DNA of 64,000 nucleotides from Candidatus Berkiella cookevillensis (GCF_001431315.2 NZ_LKHV02000001.1:1860001-1924000); one strand, 5' to 3'; shown: positions 44,297 through 53,834, numbered from the stretch's first letter. The notes: generated from the letters alone by a model not told the origin. Translations and numbers: made by a program.

Positions 44297-44470
44297 TTTA
44301 ACCCTCACTCGCTTCTTTGAGGCCCCCTCTCCAAAATTGGTAGAGAAAAAAATGCTCTCTTTGCGAACGAAGAATAGGCAACAATATTTTATATCAAATC
44401 CCAGAAATTCCTTAAGTTAACGCCTATAAGCCTTTGCTGGCATGACACATATATTCTACTGTGTCATGCC
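44297..44470. repeat. REP-like fragments between convergent genes
   Basis: TAACCCTCACTCGC and CCCTCTCCAAAATTGG (44297-44345) belong to the family at 15769-15948 and 35115-35155. TTTGCTGGCATGACAC and GTGTCATGCC around 44432-44470 form a hairpin related to the 19115-19450 unit. They separate the convergent nuclease and RND pump genes and may end transcription. Confidence 0.5.
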
Positions 44471-44486
44471 ACAACCTAAAGAAATA

Positions 44487-47400
44487 TCATTGGACAGTAG
44501 AAAGAGATTCAGACGATACAGCTACATTCTCTTCTCTACCTGACAAGATCCGTAACATCACAGGCACCACATACAATGTAAATACAGTACCAAGCGCCAT
44601 CCCACCCACAACAACCCAACCAATTTCTTGGCGCGATTCACTACCAGCACCCATGGCAAGTGCAAGCGGAATGCAACCACAGATGGTTGCCATGGTTGTC
44701 ATTAAAATGGGTCTAAATCTTAAAAAACTTGCCTTAAGAATTGCTTCTTCTAGAGAGACAGCTTCATCTCGCAATTGCTTGGTAAATTCAACGATGAGGA
44801 TACCATGTTTCGTGATCAATCCAACCAAAGTAATAAAACCAATTTGACTATAAATATTTAAGCTCCCCCCATGCAAATGCATGGTAATGAGACTACCAAA
44901 AGTAGCAAGTGGCACACTCAACATAATGACAAAGGGTTTAATAAAACTTTCAAATTGCGCAGCTAACACCAAGAAAACAACTAACAGCGCAAGTAAGAAA
45001 GTATAATAAATACTACCAGAAGAATTCATATACATGCGCGTGGTGCCGGTATAATCTATCTGTGCAAGCCCATCTATTTCTTCAATAACACCTCGAAAAT
45101 ATTCAATGGCTTCATCTACTGTATAATCAGGCGCTAGTGATGCAGAAATTTTGGCACTGGGTAATTTATTAAAGCGATTTAAGCTAGAGGCCACTGTCAC
45201 TTCTTTTGCTTCAATGAAATTAATCAATGGCACCATTCCATTTTTAGTTCTTACTTTGACATCATAGATATCTTCCAGTTGATGTCTAAAAGCTTTAGAT
45301 GATTTAACCACAACATCGTATTGTTTGGCGCCTTTTTGAAAGTGAGTAACATCTCTACCCCCCATCAGTATTTGTAAAGTCTGCCCGATCTCATCCACGC
45401 TCACGCCTGACAAAGCAGCTTTCTCTCTGTTAACAACCAACTCAATTTGTGGCTTATTCGCTTTTAAATCTGTATCCAAATTTGAAAGCTTAGGATTCAT
45501 CCTTGCTTTAGTCATAACCTTTTCAACCGTTGTTTTTAATTTTTGATAATTTCCTGGATACTGGATCATGATGCTCACACCTGTATCAAAAAAATCATCC
45601 GATAAAGAAGATGGCGGATTCAAAGCAAAGCTCATCAATCCGGGGATCATATAAAGCTTTTGATTTAATTCATCCACCACTTGGAATTGAGATGCTTTTC
45701 TCATGTTTCTATCTTTTAAGATAGTGAAAGCAATGGCTTGACGCACATTTGGATAGCCTACAATGAGGAAGTAATCTTTTATATCTTCAATACTGTCGAT
45801 GATAGGCTCAAATTTCAAAGCATGCTTTGTTGTAAATTCAATGGTTGCACCTTCTTTTGCCATACCCATCAGCATTGCAAAGCCTCTGTCTTCCATTGGT
45901 GTCATTTCAGATTTTAAACTACTGAATAAAATCCCGTTTGCAACCAAAACAAGGGCAAGTGCCGCAACAATCCAATAACGTTTTTTCAGACAAAATGCTA
46001 AGCTCTGACGATATTTTTGAGATATCTTATTAATACCGTTTTCAATGATGTAATAGAACTTACCATGGCTACTTTCTTTTTTAAGTAGCTTTGAACACAT
46101 CACAGGAGACAAGGTAAGCGCAGTAAAACCGGATATAAATACACAGCCAGCAAGTACTACCGCAAACTCTGTAAATAGCTTACCAAATTTACCTTCCATA
46201 AAGGCAATGGGCGCAAAGACTGCCGCTAAGGTGAGTGTCATGGCAATAACCGCACTACCAATCTCATTCATACCTTTGCGTGCAGCTGCTATAGGTGATT
46301 CACCTTCTTCAATATGACGATAGATATTTTCAAGTACCACAATGGCATCATCTACCACCAAACCAATCGCCAAAACCATTGCCAATAAGGTAAGCAAATT
46401 AATACTAAATCCAAATATATATATCATCATCATTCCACCCAGCAAGGAAATGGGTATGGTGATGATAGGAATCAGGGTTGCTCTCATGGATCGTAAGAAA
46501 ATAAAAATAATGAAAACAACCAACAGCACCGCTTCAAGAATGGTTTTACGCACTGCTTGAATCGATTCTTTAATGACTTTGGTAGAATCATAAGCAATTT
46601 GAAGCTCAATGCCTTTAGGCAACGAATTTTTAATGCTGGGAAAAACGCGATAAAGCTCATTGGCAATATCTAAGGGGTTTGCAGTCGATTGCTTGACCAA
46701 ACCAAGCGCCACACTGGGCTTGCCATTAAAGCGCGCAATAAATCTTGTGCTCTTAGCATCAATCCGCACATCAGCAACATCTGCAAGCTTAACTAAATAG
46801 CCATTGCTATCACGTAAAATAATATTTCTAAATTCATGTTCTGTCTGTAAATCTGTTTTAGAATAGATGGTAAATTCAGTTGTCTCTCCTTCAATACTTC
46901 CTGAAGGTAAAGCAATATTCTGTCTACTAATGGCATGGATCACATCTTGAACTGTCATTTGATAGGCTGCTAAGCGTGCCGGATCTATCCAGACTCTCAT
47001 AGCTGGTAGTCTGTCACCGACCATTTGCACCCTTGCAACACCCGGCAGTATCTCTAATTTGTCTTTAATGGTCTGCTCAGCAATTTCACTCATCTGCATT
47101 AAAGAAAACTGTTCACTGGAAAGCGATATCCAAACAATAGCATGTGAATCCGCTTCTACCTTTGAAACAATTGGATCTTTAGCATCTCGTGGCAGCTCTC
47201 CTTTTACCCGGCTAATGTTATCCCTCACATCATTGGCAGATAGTTCAATATCTTGATTGGGTTTAAAGACCATCGTTACATTACTAGAACCATCATTACT
47301 AGACGATTGGAGAAAATCCAAGCCTGTGATTCCTGAAAGCGCATCTTCAATAACGCGTGTAATTTCTGACTCAACGATTTCAGCACTTGCACCAGGGTAG

Positions 47401-47549
47401 CTTGTGGAGACATTAATGACGGGTGTCGTGATATCTGGGTATTCACGTACAGTGAGCTTTTGAAAAGCAATGATACCCGTTAAAACAATCATCAAATTAA
47501 TAACAATTGAAAAAATGGGTCTATTAATACAAAACTGACTTAATTTCAT
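44487..47549 (-). CDS. RND-family multidrug efflux pump inner-membrane subunit (HAE-1)
   Basis: 1020 residues, the usual RND size. It has TM1 'IVINLMIVLTGIIAF', a large periplasmic loop with 'TSYPGASAEIVESEITRVIE', the 'VLAIGLVVDDAIVVLENIYR' helix with the paired aspartates needed for proton relay, a second periplasmic loop, and a final helix bundle ('MTTMATICGCIPLALAMGAG'). It exports hydrophobic drugs or other compounds through a tripartite pump. It lies 10 bp after the adaptor gene on the same strand, so the two form an operon. No outer-membrane TolC gene is adjacent; a TolC elsewhere is presumably used. Confidence 0.92.
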   Translation of the reverse strand: MKLSQFCINRPIFSIVINLMIVLTGIIAFQKLTVREYPDITTPVINVSTSYPGASAEIVESEITRVIEDALSGITGLDFLQSSSNDGSSNVTMVFKPNQDIELSANDVRDNISRVKGELPRDAKDPIVSKVEADSHAIVWISLSSEQFSLMQMSEIAEQTIKDKLEILPGVARVQMVGDRLPAMRVWIDPARLAAYQMTVQDVIHAISRQNIALPSGSIEGETTEFTIYSKTDLQTEHEFRNIILRDSNGYLVKLADVADVRIDAKSTRFIARFNGKPSVALGLVKQSTANPLDIANELYRVFPSIKNSLPKGIELQIAYDSTKVIKESIQAVRKTILEAVLLVVFIIFIFLRSMRATLIPIITIPISLLGGMMMIYIFGFSINLLTLLAMVLAIGLVVDDAIVVLENIYRHIEEGESPIAAARKGMNEIGSAVIAMTLTLAAVFAPIAFMEGKFGKLFTEFAVVLAGCVFISGFTALTLSPVMCSKLLKKESSHGKFYYIIENGINKISQKYRQSLAFCLKKRYWIVAALALVLVANGILFSSLKSEMTPMEDRGFAMLMGMAKEGATIEFTTKHALKFEPIIDSIEDIKDYFLIVGYPNVRQAIAFTILKDRNMRKASQFQVVDELNQKLYMIPGLMSFALNPPSSLSDDFFDTGVSIMIQYPGNYQKLKTTVEKVMTKARMNPKLSNLDTDLKANKPQIELVVNREKAALSGVSVDEIGQTLQILMGGRDVTHFQKGAKQYDVVVKSSKAFRHQLEDIYDVKVRTKNGMVPLINFIEAKEVTVASSLNRFNKLPSAKISASLAPDYTVDEAIEYFRGVIEEIDGLAQIDYTGTTRMYMNSSGSIYYTFLLALLVVFLVLAAQFESFIKPFVIMLSVPLATFGSLITMHLHGGSLNIYSQIGFITLVGLITKHGILIVEFTKQLRDEAVSLEEAILKASFLRFRPILMTTMATICGCIPLALAMGAGSESRQEIGWVVVGGMALGTVFTLYVVPVMLRILSGREENVAVSSESLSTVQ

Positions 47550-47559
47550 AATTGCTTCG

Positions 47560-48606
47560 TTATTTTGCTTCGTTATTTTTGTTTGTGACGACTATTTTTG
47601 CACCATCAAATAGCTTTATTTGGCCCGCCAAGACAATTTCATCATCTTTTGTTAAACCACTTAGAATTTGAACCATGTCTTTTTCTTTAATACCGATGCG
47701 AACTTCTGTTAATGCTACTTTATCTTCTACAATTTTATAAACATAACAACTATTTTCTTTATATATGATGGCTTCTTCTGGAATCGTTAAAGCACGCTCA
47801 AATGTATTAAATACAATATTTAATCGGGAAAATAAGCCTGGTTTTAATAGAAAATCTGAATTATCAAAAATAGCTCTCGCATGAATAGCTCTGAGCGTTG
47901 AGTCTAAAGCAGGCGAAATGGCATATATCTTACCAGCAAAGGTTTTACCTGCTATTGCATCTATCTGTAACTGAACAGGCAAGCCCTCTTTTAATTGTAA
48001 TAAATATTTTTCTGGCAAATAGAAATCCACCAGAATATTACTGATATCCACCAATTCTACTAATGGTTCTCCTGGGCTAATGTAATCACCAATATCTACA
48101 TCTTTAAGACCAAGTACACCAGAAAAGGGAGCAATAATACGTGTTTTCTTAACATTGGCTGTTGCAAGTTCAACACTGGCCTCATCGAATTGTAATGAAG
48201 CTAATGCTTCCTCTACCTCAGAAGAAGAGCCTGTGCCTTTTGCAAGCAATTTTTTGACACGCTCATATTTGAGTTCACTCAGCTCATGTTTTGCCTTTGC
48301 TTGTTTTAAAGCAGCACTATAAATACTATCTTCCAGCTTAATAATGGTTTCACCGGCTTGAACAGATTTTCCTTCTGCCAAATGTAAATCAACGACTTTT
48401 CCAGGAATATCTGATTGCAAAATGATACTTTTCTCTGCTTTGAGCTCACCTTGAGCGCTTGCGACATTATATAAAGTACGCTCTGATACTTTTACACTCT
48501 CTATTGGCGCAGGTGGTATTTCACTTGGCATCTCTGTAGCATTCAAGACACATACACGAGCAATAAACAGAAAAATAATGGTTAAAAATTGCACTGTACG
48601 TGACAT
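47560..48606 (-). CDS. RND periplasmic adaptor (membrane fusion protein, HlyD/AcrA family)
   Basis: 348 residues. An N-terminal signal ('FLTIIFLFIARVCVLNATE') lacks a lipobox, so it is probably secreted or anchored by its N-terminus. Biotinyl-lipoyl half-motifs ('SDIPGKVVDLHLAEGKSVQA' and 'RIIAPFSGVLGLKDVDIGDY') flank a short helical hairpin (about residues 95-150). Beta-barrel and membrane-proximal domains follow ('LPEKYLLQLKEGLPVQLQI', 'LTIPEEAIIYKENSCYVYKI'). It links the RND pump to an outer-membrane channel. First gene of the adaptor-pump operon; no regulator is next to it. Confidence 0.9.
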   Translation of the reverse strand: MSRTVQFLTIIFLFIARVCVLNATEMPSEIPPAPIESVKVSERTLYNVASAQGELKAEKSIILQSDIPGKVVDLHLAEGKSVQAGETIIKLEDSIYSAALKQAKAKHELSELKYERVKKLLAKGTGSSSEVEEALASLQFDEASVELATANVKKTRIIAPFSGVLGLKDVDIGDYISPGEPLVELVDISNILVDFYLPEKYLLQLKEGLPVQLQIDAIAGKTFAGKIYAISPALDSTLRAIHARAIFDNSDFLLKPGLFSRLNIVFNTFERALTIPEEAIIYKENSCYVYKIVEDKVALTEVRIGIKEKDMVQILSGLTKDDEIVLAGQIKLFDGAKIVVTNKNNEAK

Positions 48607-48840
48607 AGATGGACCTGCGATGGTTATAATATTATTTATTCAAGAAGCTCAATTTAATTCAAGTTCTTTATGATTTTCTTGCTTGATGATTGACTGATTC
48701 AACAAAATTCTAAAGCAATTATTTTTTAGCTGGCCAAAATAGCACAATTTATCCTACAATGTCTACTATCGCATTATATGCAAACGTTGATCTGCTGTCT
48801 TAAAAATCAATAAATACAGTATTCTTGCTCAGATGGATTG

Positions 48841-48886
48841 CTTCGCGAAGCGCTCGCAACGACGGAGTTGCGAGCAACTGTCCTGA
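48841..48886. repeat. GC-rich palindrome fragment
   Basis: CTTCGCGAAG, then GCTCGCAAC and GTTGCGAGC, form two adjoining hairpins. The motif is related to the inner unit of 19115-19450 (ATTGCGAG / CTCGCAACGAC). Confidence 0.6.
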
Positions 48887-48900
48887 AGCATTAAATTTCA

Positions 48901-48995
48901 CGGGCCGACACAACGGTCGGCCCCTACAAAGATGCCATATGTTTGTATCAAATAGAAGTGAAAGTATTGTAGGGGCGGGTCGCTGTGCCCGCCCG
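48901..48995. repeat. REP-like pair, family 1, copy 3
   Basis: GGGCCGACACAACGGTCGGC followed by CCCCTACA (48902-48926), and TGTAGGGG followed by a GGGTCGCTGTGCCC hairpin (48968-48995). The arrangement is the same as at 2204-2295, including the roughly 40-bp gap between the facing units. Confidence 0.8.
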
Positions 48996-49070
48996 TCAAA
49001 AATTCAAAAAAGTCATAGTATTAAAGTAGTACAGGCAAACCAAAGCGTGCCTACAACACGTTAGCCGTAA

Positions 49071-49226
49071 TGCCAGTCAGTTAAAAAATGAACGAAGTGA
49101 ATGATTATCTTCCCTTGGAATCAAGGGAAGAGGCTCAACTTTTAGTGAGCAGATGGATTTTTTTATCTATGCTTTAATCACTCCGCCGCAAACGGCGACG
49201 CCCTTTGACAGCAAAGAAAGCATACG
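49071..49226 (+). repeat. Three-copy multi-hairpin repeat, copy C
   Basis: Same order of hairpins as copies A and B: ATGAACGAAGTGAATGATTA, CTTCCCTT/AAGGGAAG, GCTCAACTTTTAGTGAGC, AGATGGATTT, CGCCGCAAACGGCG, CTTTGACAGCAAAG. It lies at the 3' side of the kinase gene, in the opposite orientation to that gene. With the two preceding repeats it accounts for most of the gene-free stretch 48607-49261; 48607-48835 would hold the adaptor gene's promoter. Confidence 0.85.
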
Positions 49227-49261
49227 ACGCTTTGCGCTACTATCGAAGTTAAAAAACTTAT

Positions 49262-51244
49262 TTATTTCTTCTTTGATTTCGCTTTTTTATCTTTTGACTC
49301 TTTCGCTTCTCTGGTATCAATGGGACTACTGGTTGGCACACTTTCATCTATCACACCATCTCCCAAAATATCATCAAGTCTCAAAACAGGCACTGAAGAA
49401 GGCCTTGTTTCTGTCATTCTAACAACTGTAGAGCGCGGAAGTATCTCTGCTGCCGATGATACAGACTCAAGATCTACTGGCGAAGATTCTGATTCTACAC
49501 TGTGGTGATGCGGGCTAAAACTCAGTCCAAGACCTCTAAATTTCTTTGTTAAGCCTGATAGTGTCGTACGCTTGGTTAAAGGTGGTGTTTTATCATTTTT
49601 TTTACGCTCTTTTTTAGGGCTTCTTTCCAAGTCAAAAGAAAAATCATCTGCATCTGAACTCACTATCGGCTTGATGCTTTTACCTCGTCTTGGATGAGAT
49701 TCACCTGTGTAAGAACGCCTTCTTTGCTCAGAAAAAATCAAAGGAGAAGAAGAGTGTTGCATATCTGCATCTTCTTCTAAACTGCTATGTACAGAAGAAG
49801 ACAATAATAAAGGAGGCGATGAAGGTATATTTAATCGTAAAGATGAAGAAGAAAGGCTTTCTTGTGATAACTTTAATGCTTGTGAATGCGCAGAGCGTTT
49901 TGGACTGTCTGGTATATAACGCCGAACACTCGAATTATTTGTTTCTGCCGACGGCAATCCTTCTGCTCTGCGTGCACGCAAGCGTCTAGCGGCTAATATA
50001 TTCTGCATATAATGCGGATTTGTATATTTTTCTGAAATTTCGTACTTTCCGTACAATTTTCTAAGCTCTGATTGCAAAATAATCAGCTCTTCAAGCTCAG
50101 GTCTTTTGGCAGGATCTTCGTTCGTGCATCTTATTAATAATCGATGCAAAAATTGAACAAGCGCCGTTGCATCAGGATTAAGCACTTGCTCATACATGGT
50201 AGGCTTAACAAAGCTCTCGCAAAACACATCTGATAATAAATGCCTTATCTCATCGATTGTTAAATTCCTATCAAAATGCTCAATTTCTTCTATAAGAAGT
50301 AACTGTGCTCTTAATACTTTTTGAAAATTTATTTGTGTCAGTATTTCTGCAATCACAACACCTAATGAAAATAAATCAGTAGCACCCGTTATAAATGGCC
50401 TTTGTGCGGGCGGCAAATCCATTTCAGGAGCAGCATAACCTTTTGTAGAGCGATTTGTTTTATCTAATTTAACAATATCTTCTTCACTTATTTTCCGATA
50501 TCGATAAGCAGAGCCAACATCAATCAATACCAAAGGATTTAACCCCGTATTCAATGGAAGTTCTGCAACAAAATTGTCTGTTTTTATATCTCGATGTGCA
50601 ATGCCACGTATATGAAATTCAACCACACACGCAAGCGCATGCATAATAAGCTCTGCTCTTTTTAGAAGTGGCAATTTTTCTTTTTTACTAAAGTGCTCAA
50701 TACTGTCTTCTATATAGTTATGATCTCTTTCGTATAATAAATCGAATAGTTTAATGCTGCGGACATAGTCCATCAGTGTGCAATGCAATCCCTCTTGATT
50801 TTGAGCAATCCCAACAAAGCGGTTAAACTCACGTAGCATTTTTCGCTCTTGGTCTCTGTCTTCATCAGCAGAAATACTGTCAGGGTGAATTTTAACTGCT
50901 ATATATTTTCTCGTTTCAAGATTCTCTGCAAGTAGTACTTCTCCCTGCCCTCCTTTACCAATTGAACGGGAAAGTAAAAAAAGACAATTCTTACCTGTTT
51001 GAAAGTTATATGTGTAGATTATGTTATAGTTTTGAAGTCGTGTACTTTCAGGATCTTCTATTTCAATGCTATAGACATGACCAAGCTCAAGTTTCTGTCG
51101 GATCACCTGTTCTTGAATTAATTGTCTAGCCTCTTCAGAAAGTGAAGCTGGCGCGATTGTTGATGAGCTTTCAAAATTTTGATCAGATGAAGAAGAGGTG
51201 CCACTTAACAATGTATATACCCAAAATAACATGTTGCAATGCAT
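49262..51244 (-). CDS. Eukaryotic-like Ser/Thr protein kinase with long disordered tail (putative effector)
   Basis: 660 residues. The kinase domain spans about 90-395: glycine loop 'IGKGGQGEV' (96-103), 'YIAVKIH' (K118), catalytic 'IAHRDIKTDNF' (H217-R218-D219), metal-binding 'LIDVGSAY' (DVG replaces DFG, D242), 'KGYAAPEMDLPP' (APE). All key residues are present, so activity is expected. From about 420 to the end the chain is Ser/Pro/Arg/Lys-rich and probably disordered, ending 'EAKESKDKKAKSKKK'. There is no PASTA or transmembrane domain as in bacterial PknB types. The style resembles secreted kinases of Legionella (LegK), hence possible host signalling target; that is inference. The start lacks a clear RBS. 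Confidence 0.85.
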   Translation of the reverse strand: MHCNMLFWVYTLLSGTSSSSDQNFESSSTIAPASLSEEARQLIQEQVIRQKLELGHVYSIEIEDPESTRLQNYNIIYTYNFQTGKNCLFLLSRSIGKGGQGEVLLAENLETRKYIAVKIHPDSISADEDRDQERKMLREFNRFVGIAQNQEGLHCTLMDYVRSIKLFDLLYERDHNYIEDSIEHFSKKEKLPLLKRAELIMHALACVVEFHIRGIAHRDIKTDNFVAELPLNTGLNPLVLIDVGSAYRYRKISEEDIVKLDKTNRSTKGYAAPEMDLPPAQRPFITGATDLFSLGVVIAEILTQINFQKVLRAQLLLIEEIEHFDRNLTIDEIRHLLSDVFCESFVKPTMYEQVLNPDATALVQFLHRLLIRCTNEDPAKRPELEELIILQSELRKLYGKYEISEKYTNPHYMQNILAARRLRARRAEGLPSAETNNSSVRRYIPDSPKRSAHSQALKLSQESLSSSSLRLNIPSSPPLLLSSSVHSSLEEDADMQHSSSPLIFSEQRRRSYTGESHPRRGKSIKPIVSSDADDFSFDLERSPKKERKKNDKTPPLTKRTTLSGLTKKFRGLGLSFSPHHHSVESESSPVDLESVSSAAEILPRSTVVRMTETRPSSVPVLRLDDILGDGVIDESVPTSSPIDTREAKESKDKKAKSKKK

Positions 51245-51304
51245 GATGCTAGCATATCATTTAAGCGACAATCAATTTTAAACGGCGTTTAACTTAGATA
51301 TCTA

Positions 51305-53197
51305 CTAACTATAGTTATTTTTAATTTTTGCAGAATGATTTAGCTCTTTGCCAAACAACTTAAACTCTAATTCACCCATTTGACGTACAAGATGCTCTTG
51401 AACTCCAGGGATATCCACTGCTAAGTCGCTCTGAGTGCCATCAAGAATTTCTGTCAACCAAACAACAGCATAATCGCTATTTTCTAACTGAGATAATTCT
51501 GCAACCGCTTTATTATCTGTAGAACGCGGTAAGTCAAATACACTGGTCAATAGGAATCTATCAACATTTGTGTCTTCACGACCAATTGCAGATTTTTCAG
51601 TCCATTGCTGTTTTGCTAATAATTCAGAGTGTTCCCCTGAACGAATAGCTTCTAATAATGACTCAGCTTGTGCCATTGTTTTTGCATTGCTTTTTTCATA
51701 AATAAGCATTGCCTTGATATCATCTTTTACAGATGCAAAATCTTTGGGTGCGGCTGGAACAGATTCAGAAATGCGCAACACAACGTAACTTTTATCATCC
51801 AGTTTAATCAAGTCACTGTTATTGCCATCGTTTTTAACATAATCACTGAACGCGGCTTCAATGAATGCTTTGGCATTTAAATCTTGATCCGCAGGTCCAA
51901 GCGCTCTATCAAATAGTTCGGTGTGCTTTATAGTCAAGCCTAATTTATCCGCAATCGGCAACAAACTATCAGGGTGATCATAGGATATATTTGCTAATTG
52001 ATCTGCCAAATTCACAATTTCATCTTCTGCCCAACGCTCTCTCATCGCTGCTAATACTTTATCTTTTACTGTTTCAAAGGCATGAATCTTTTCAGCTTCC
52101 ACATCTAATAGCTTAACAATATGGATACCATAATCTGTTCGAATAGCTTGGCTTACTTCACCTTTTTTAAGTGTAAAAATAGCTTGCTCTAGTTCTGGCA
52201 ATCCTATTTCACCTTTTACTATCCACTCTAATTTTCCACCTTGTTGCTTTGTCTGTGTATCATCTGAATATTGAGATGCCAGACTATCAAAAGATTCCCC
52301 TGCCTTTAGCTTTGCTTGAATATCTTGAACTTTTTCTTTGGCTTTTGCCTCCAGATCTGCTTCTGCATTTCTGGGGATCTGTATCATAATGTGTGCGGGC
52401 AAACGTCTCTCAGGCTCATTAAATAAAGCTGAATTTTCTTTATGATAAGCTCTTAATTGGTTGTCATCTGCATGAAACTTCGCTTTGAGCTCATCTGCAT
52501 TTAAGCGCACAAACTCCACAGCTATTTTTTCAGGTGTATAAAATTGAGCTGTATTTTCGTCATAATATTTTTTTATATCATCATCAGAAACAGAAACGGT
52601 ATCAATAAAATCTTTTCGATGGACAATTGTATATTTAAAGCTTCTTTTTTGAGTGTAAAACTTCACAAAAGAATCAATTTCAGGTTCTACAACAAAACTG
52701 GTATAGGCTAAGCTTGAAAACAATTGCTGCTGAAGTAATTGTTCTGTTAATAAGCTTCTAAAGGCCTTATCGTTGAGATTCATACCATATAAAACGCGAC
52801 GATAGACCTCGGCAGAAAATTGTCCATCTTGTTGAAATAATGGAGATTCATAAATGATTTGCTCAATACGTGTTGGATTGACTCTAAAACCAAGCTTTGC
52901 AGATGTTTGAATTAATAGTTTTTCTTCAATGAGGCTATCAAGCAATTGCTTTTTAATAAGGCTAGAATCAAGCTTAGATACACTTTGATTTTGCTGGCTC
53001 AGCGTTTCATACCGAGATTCAAGTTCTTGAAGCATGATTTTTTGGCCATTCACAGTTGCGACTGTGCTGCCTGAGGATTGTGTGTCTGGAGATAAGAAAC
53101 TTCCCGACCCCCAAAATAAAATGAACGTTAATGCAATTAGAATTACAATCACCCAGGCAATCCAACCTTGGGCCTTTTCTCTTAATGCTTGTAACAT
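51305..53197 (-). CDS. ppiD: Periplasmic folding chaperone / PPIase PpiD
   Basis: 630 residues from the ATG at 53197 ('MLQALREKAQGWIAWVIVIL'), preferred because GAGG precedes it and the frame to 53251 adds an atypical leader. One N-terminal TM anchor, a SurA_N-type region ('ATVNGQKIMLQELESRYETL', 'IKKQLLDSLIEEKLLIQ'), then a parvulin domain near 262-365 ('RLPAHIMIQIPRNAE', 'LASQYSDDTQTKQQGGKLEW', 'YGIHIVKLLDVE'). It assists proteins leaving the Sec translocon. It sits after lon-hupB and two tRNAs, matching the E. coli lon-hupB-ppiD order except for the inserted tRNAs. Confidence 0.92.
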   Translation of the reverse strand: MLQALREKAQGWIAWVIVILIALTFILFWGSGSFLSPDTQSSGSTVATVNGQKIMLQELESRYETLSQQNQSVSKLDSSLIKKQLLDSLIEEKLLIQTSAKLGFRVNPTRIEQIIYESPLFQQDGQFSAEVYRRVLYGMNLNDKAFRSLLTEQLLQQQLFSSLAYTSFVVEPEIDSFVKFYTQKRSFKYTIVHRKDFIDTVSVSDDDIKKYYDENTAQFYTPEKIAVEFVRLNADELKAKFHADDNQLRAYHKENSALFNEPERRLPAHIMIQIPRNAEADLEAKAKEKVQDIQAKLKAGESFDSLASQYSDDTQTKQQGGKLEWIVKGEIGLPELEQAIFTLKKGEVSQAIRTDYGIHIVKLLDVEAEKIHAFETVKDKVLAAMRERWAEDEIVNLADQLANISYDHPDSLLPIADKLGLTIKHTELFDRALGPADQDLNAKAFIEAAFSDYVKNDGNNSDLIKLDDKSYVVLRISESVPAAPKDFASVKDDIKAMLIYEKSNAKTMAQAESLLEAIRSGEHSELLAKQQWTEKSAIGREDTNVDRFLLTSVFDLPRSTDNKAVAELSQLENSDYAVVWLTEILDGTQSDLAVDIPGVQEHLVRQMGELEFKLFGKELNHSAKIKNNYS

Positions 53198-53347
53198 TTT
53201 ATTAACCTCATAGAGAGATGGGGCTGAGCCATTCAAGAAGCAATTCATCATGAATTACTTACACGAATTTTTAATTTTTTTAATGTGAATTTTTAGTTCG
53301 AAGCTTTGAATCCTCTCCAAAAAAATGAAGAGGATTCGTGCAGAAAA

Positions 53348-53424
53348 TGGCGGAGCGGACGGGACTCGAACCCGCGACCCCCGGCGTGACAGGCCGGTAT
53401 TCTAACCAGCTGAACTACCGCTCC
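53348..53424 (-). tRNA. tRNA-Asp (GUC)
   Basis: 77 nt with encoded CCA. The acceptor GGAGCGG pairs with CCGCTCC; the anticodon loop CTGTCAC reads GUC. T-loop TTCGAGT is present. The next tRNA lies 5 bp away. Confidence 0.95.
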
Positions 53425-53429
53425 AAATC

Positions 53430-53505
53430 TGGTGGGTGCTGAGGGGCTTGAACCCCCGACCCTCGCCTTGTAAGGGCGATGCTCTCCCAACTGAGCTAAG
53501 CACCC
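53430..53505 (-). tRNA. tRNA-Val (UAC)
   Basis: 76 nt with encoded CCA. Acceptor GGGTGCT/AGCACCC; anticodon loop CTTACAA reads UAC. It lies 8 bp after hupB and just before tRNA-Asp on the same strand. Confidence 0.95.
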
Positions 53506-53513
53506 GATTATTA

Positions 53514-53834
53514 TTACGCTTCTTCTTCTTCGGTAACAACGGAGCCAGAGTTTACAGCATCTTTCAGTCCTTTACCAGCTTTAAAATTAGGAACATTTGA
53601 TGCTTCTATATTTATTGGTTCGCCAGTCTTAGGATTACGCCCTACTCTTGCAGCCCTCGCTTTAACCGAGAAAGTGCCGAAACCAGGAAAGGTTAACGAC
53701 TTACCACTGCGAAGCGTAAGAGTAATCGCTTCTAGGAACGAATTCAATACCCGTTGTGCAGTTGCTTTAGAAATTTCTGTTTCTTCAGAAATCAAATCAA
53801 CTAAATCTGACTTATTGACAGCAATCTTACTCAC
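53514..53834 (-). CDS. hupB: HU-family DNA-binding protein (beta subunit type)
   Basis: 106 residues from GTG 53834, with AAGGGG upstream. 'NKSDLVDLISEETEISKATA', 'TLRSGKSLTFPGFGTFSVKA' and 'RVGRNPKTGEPINIEASNVP' are the HU fold with its DNA-bending beta arm. The C-terminus carries an acidic extension ('SVVTEEEEA') beyond the usual 90-residue length, which may weaken or modulate DNA binding (inference). Role: nucleoid compaction. The location between lon and ppiD is the conserved gammaproteobacterial one. Confidence 0.95.
   Translation of the reverse strand: MSKIAVNKSDLVDLISEETEISKATAQRVLNSFLEAITLTLRSGKSLTFPGFGTFSVKARAARVGRNPKTGEPINIEASNVPNFKAGKGLKDAVNSGSVVTEEEEA

Noticed and set aside
44461-44847. 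128-residue plus-strand frame
   Set aside because: Antisense to the C-terminal end of the RND pump gene, whose coding identity is certain.
48825-49064. 79-residue plus-strand frame
   Set aside because: It lies wholly across palindromic repeats and has no RBS or plausible composition.
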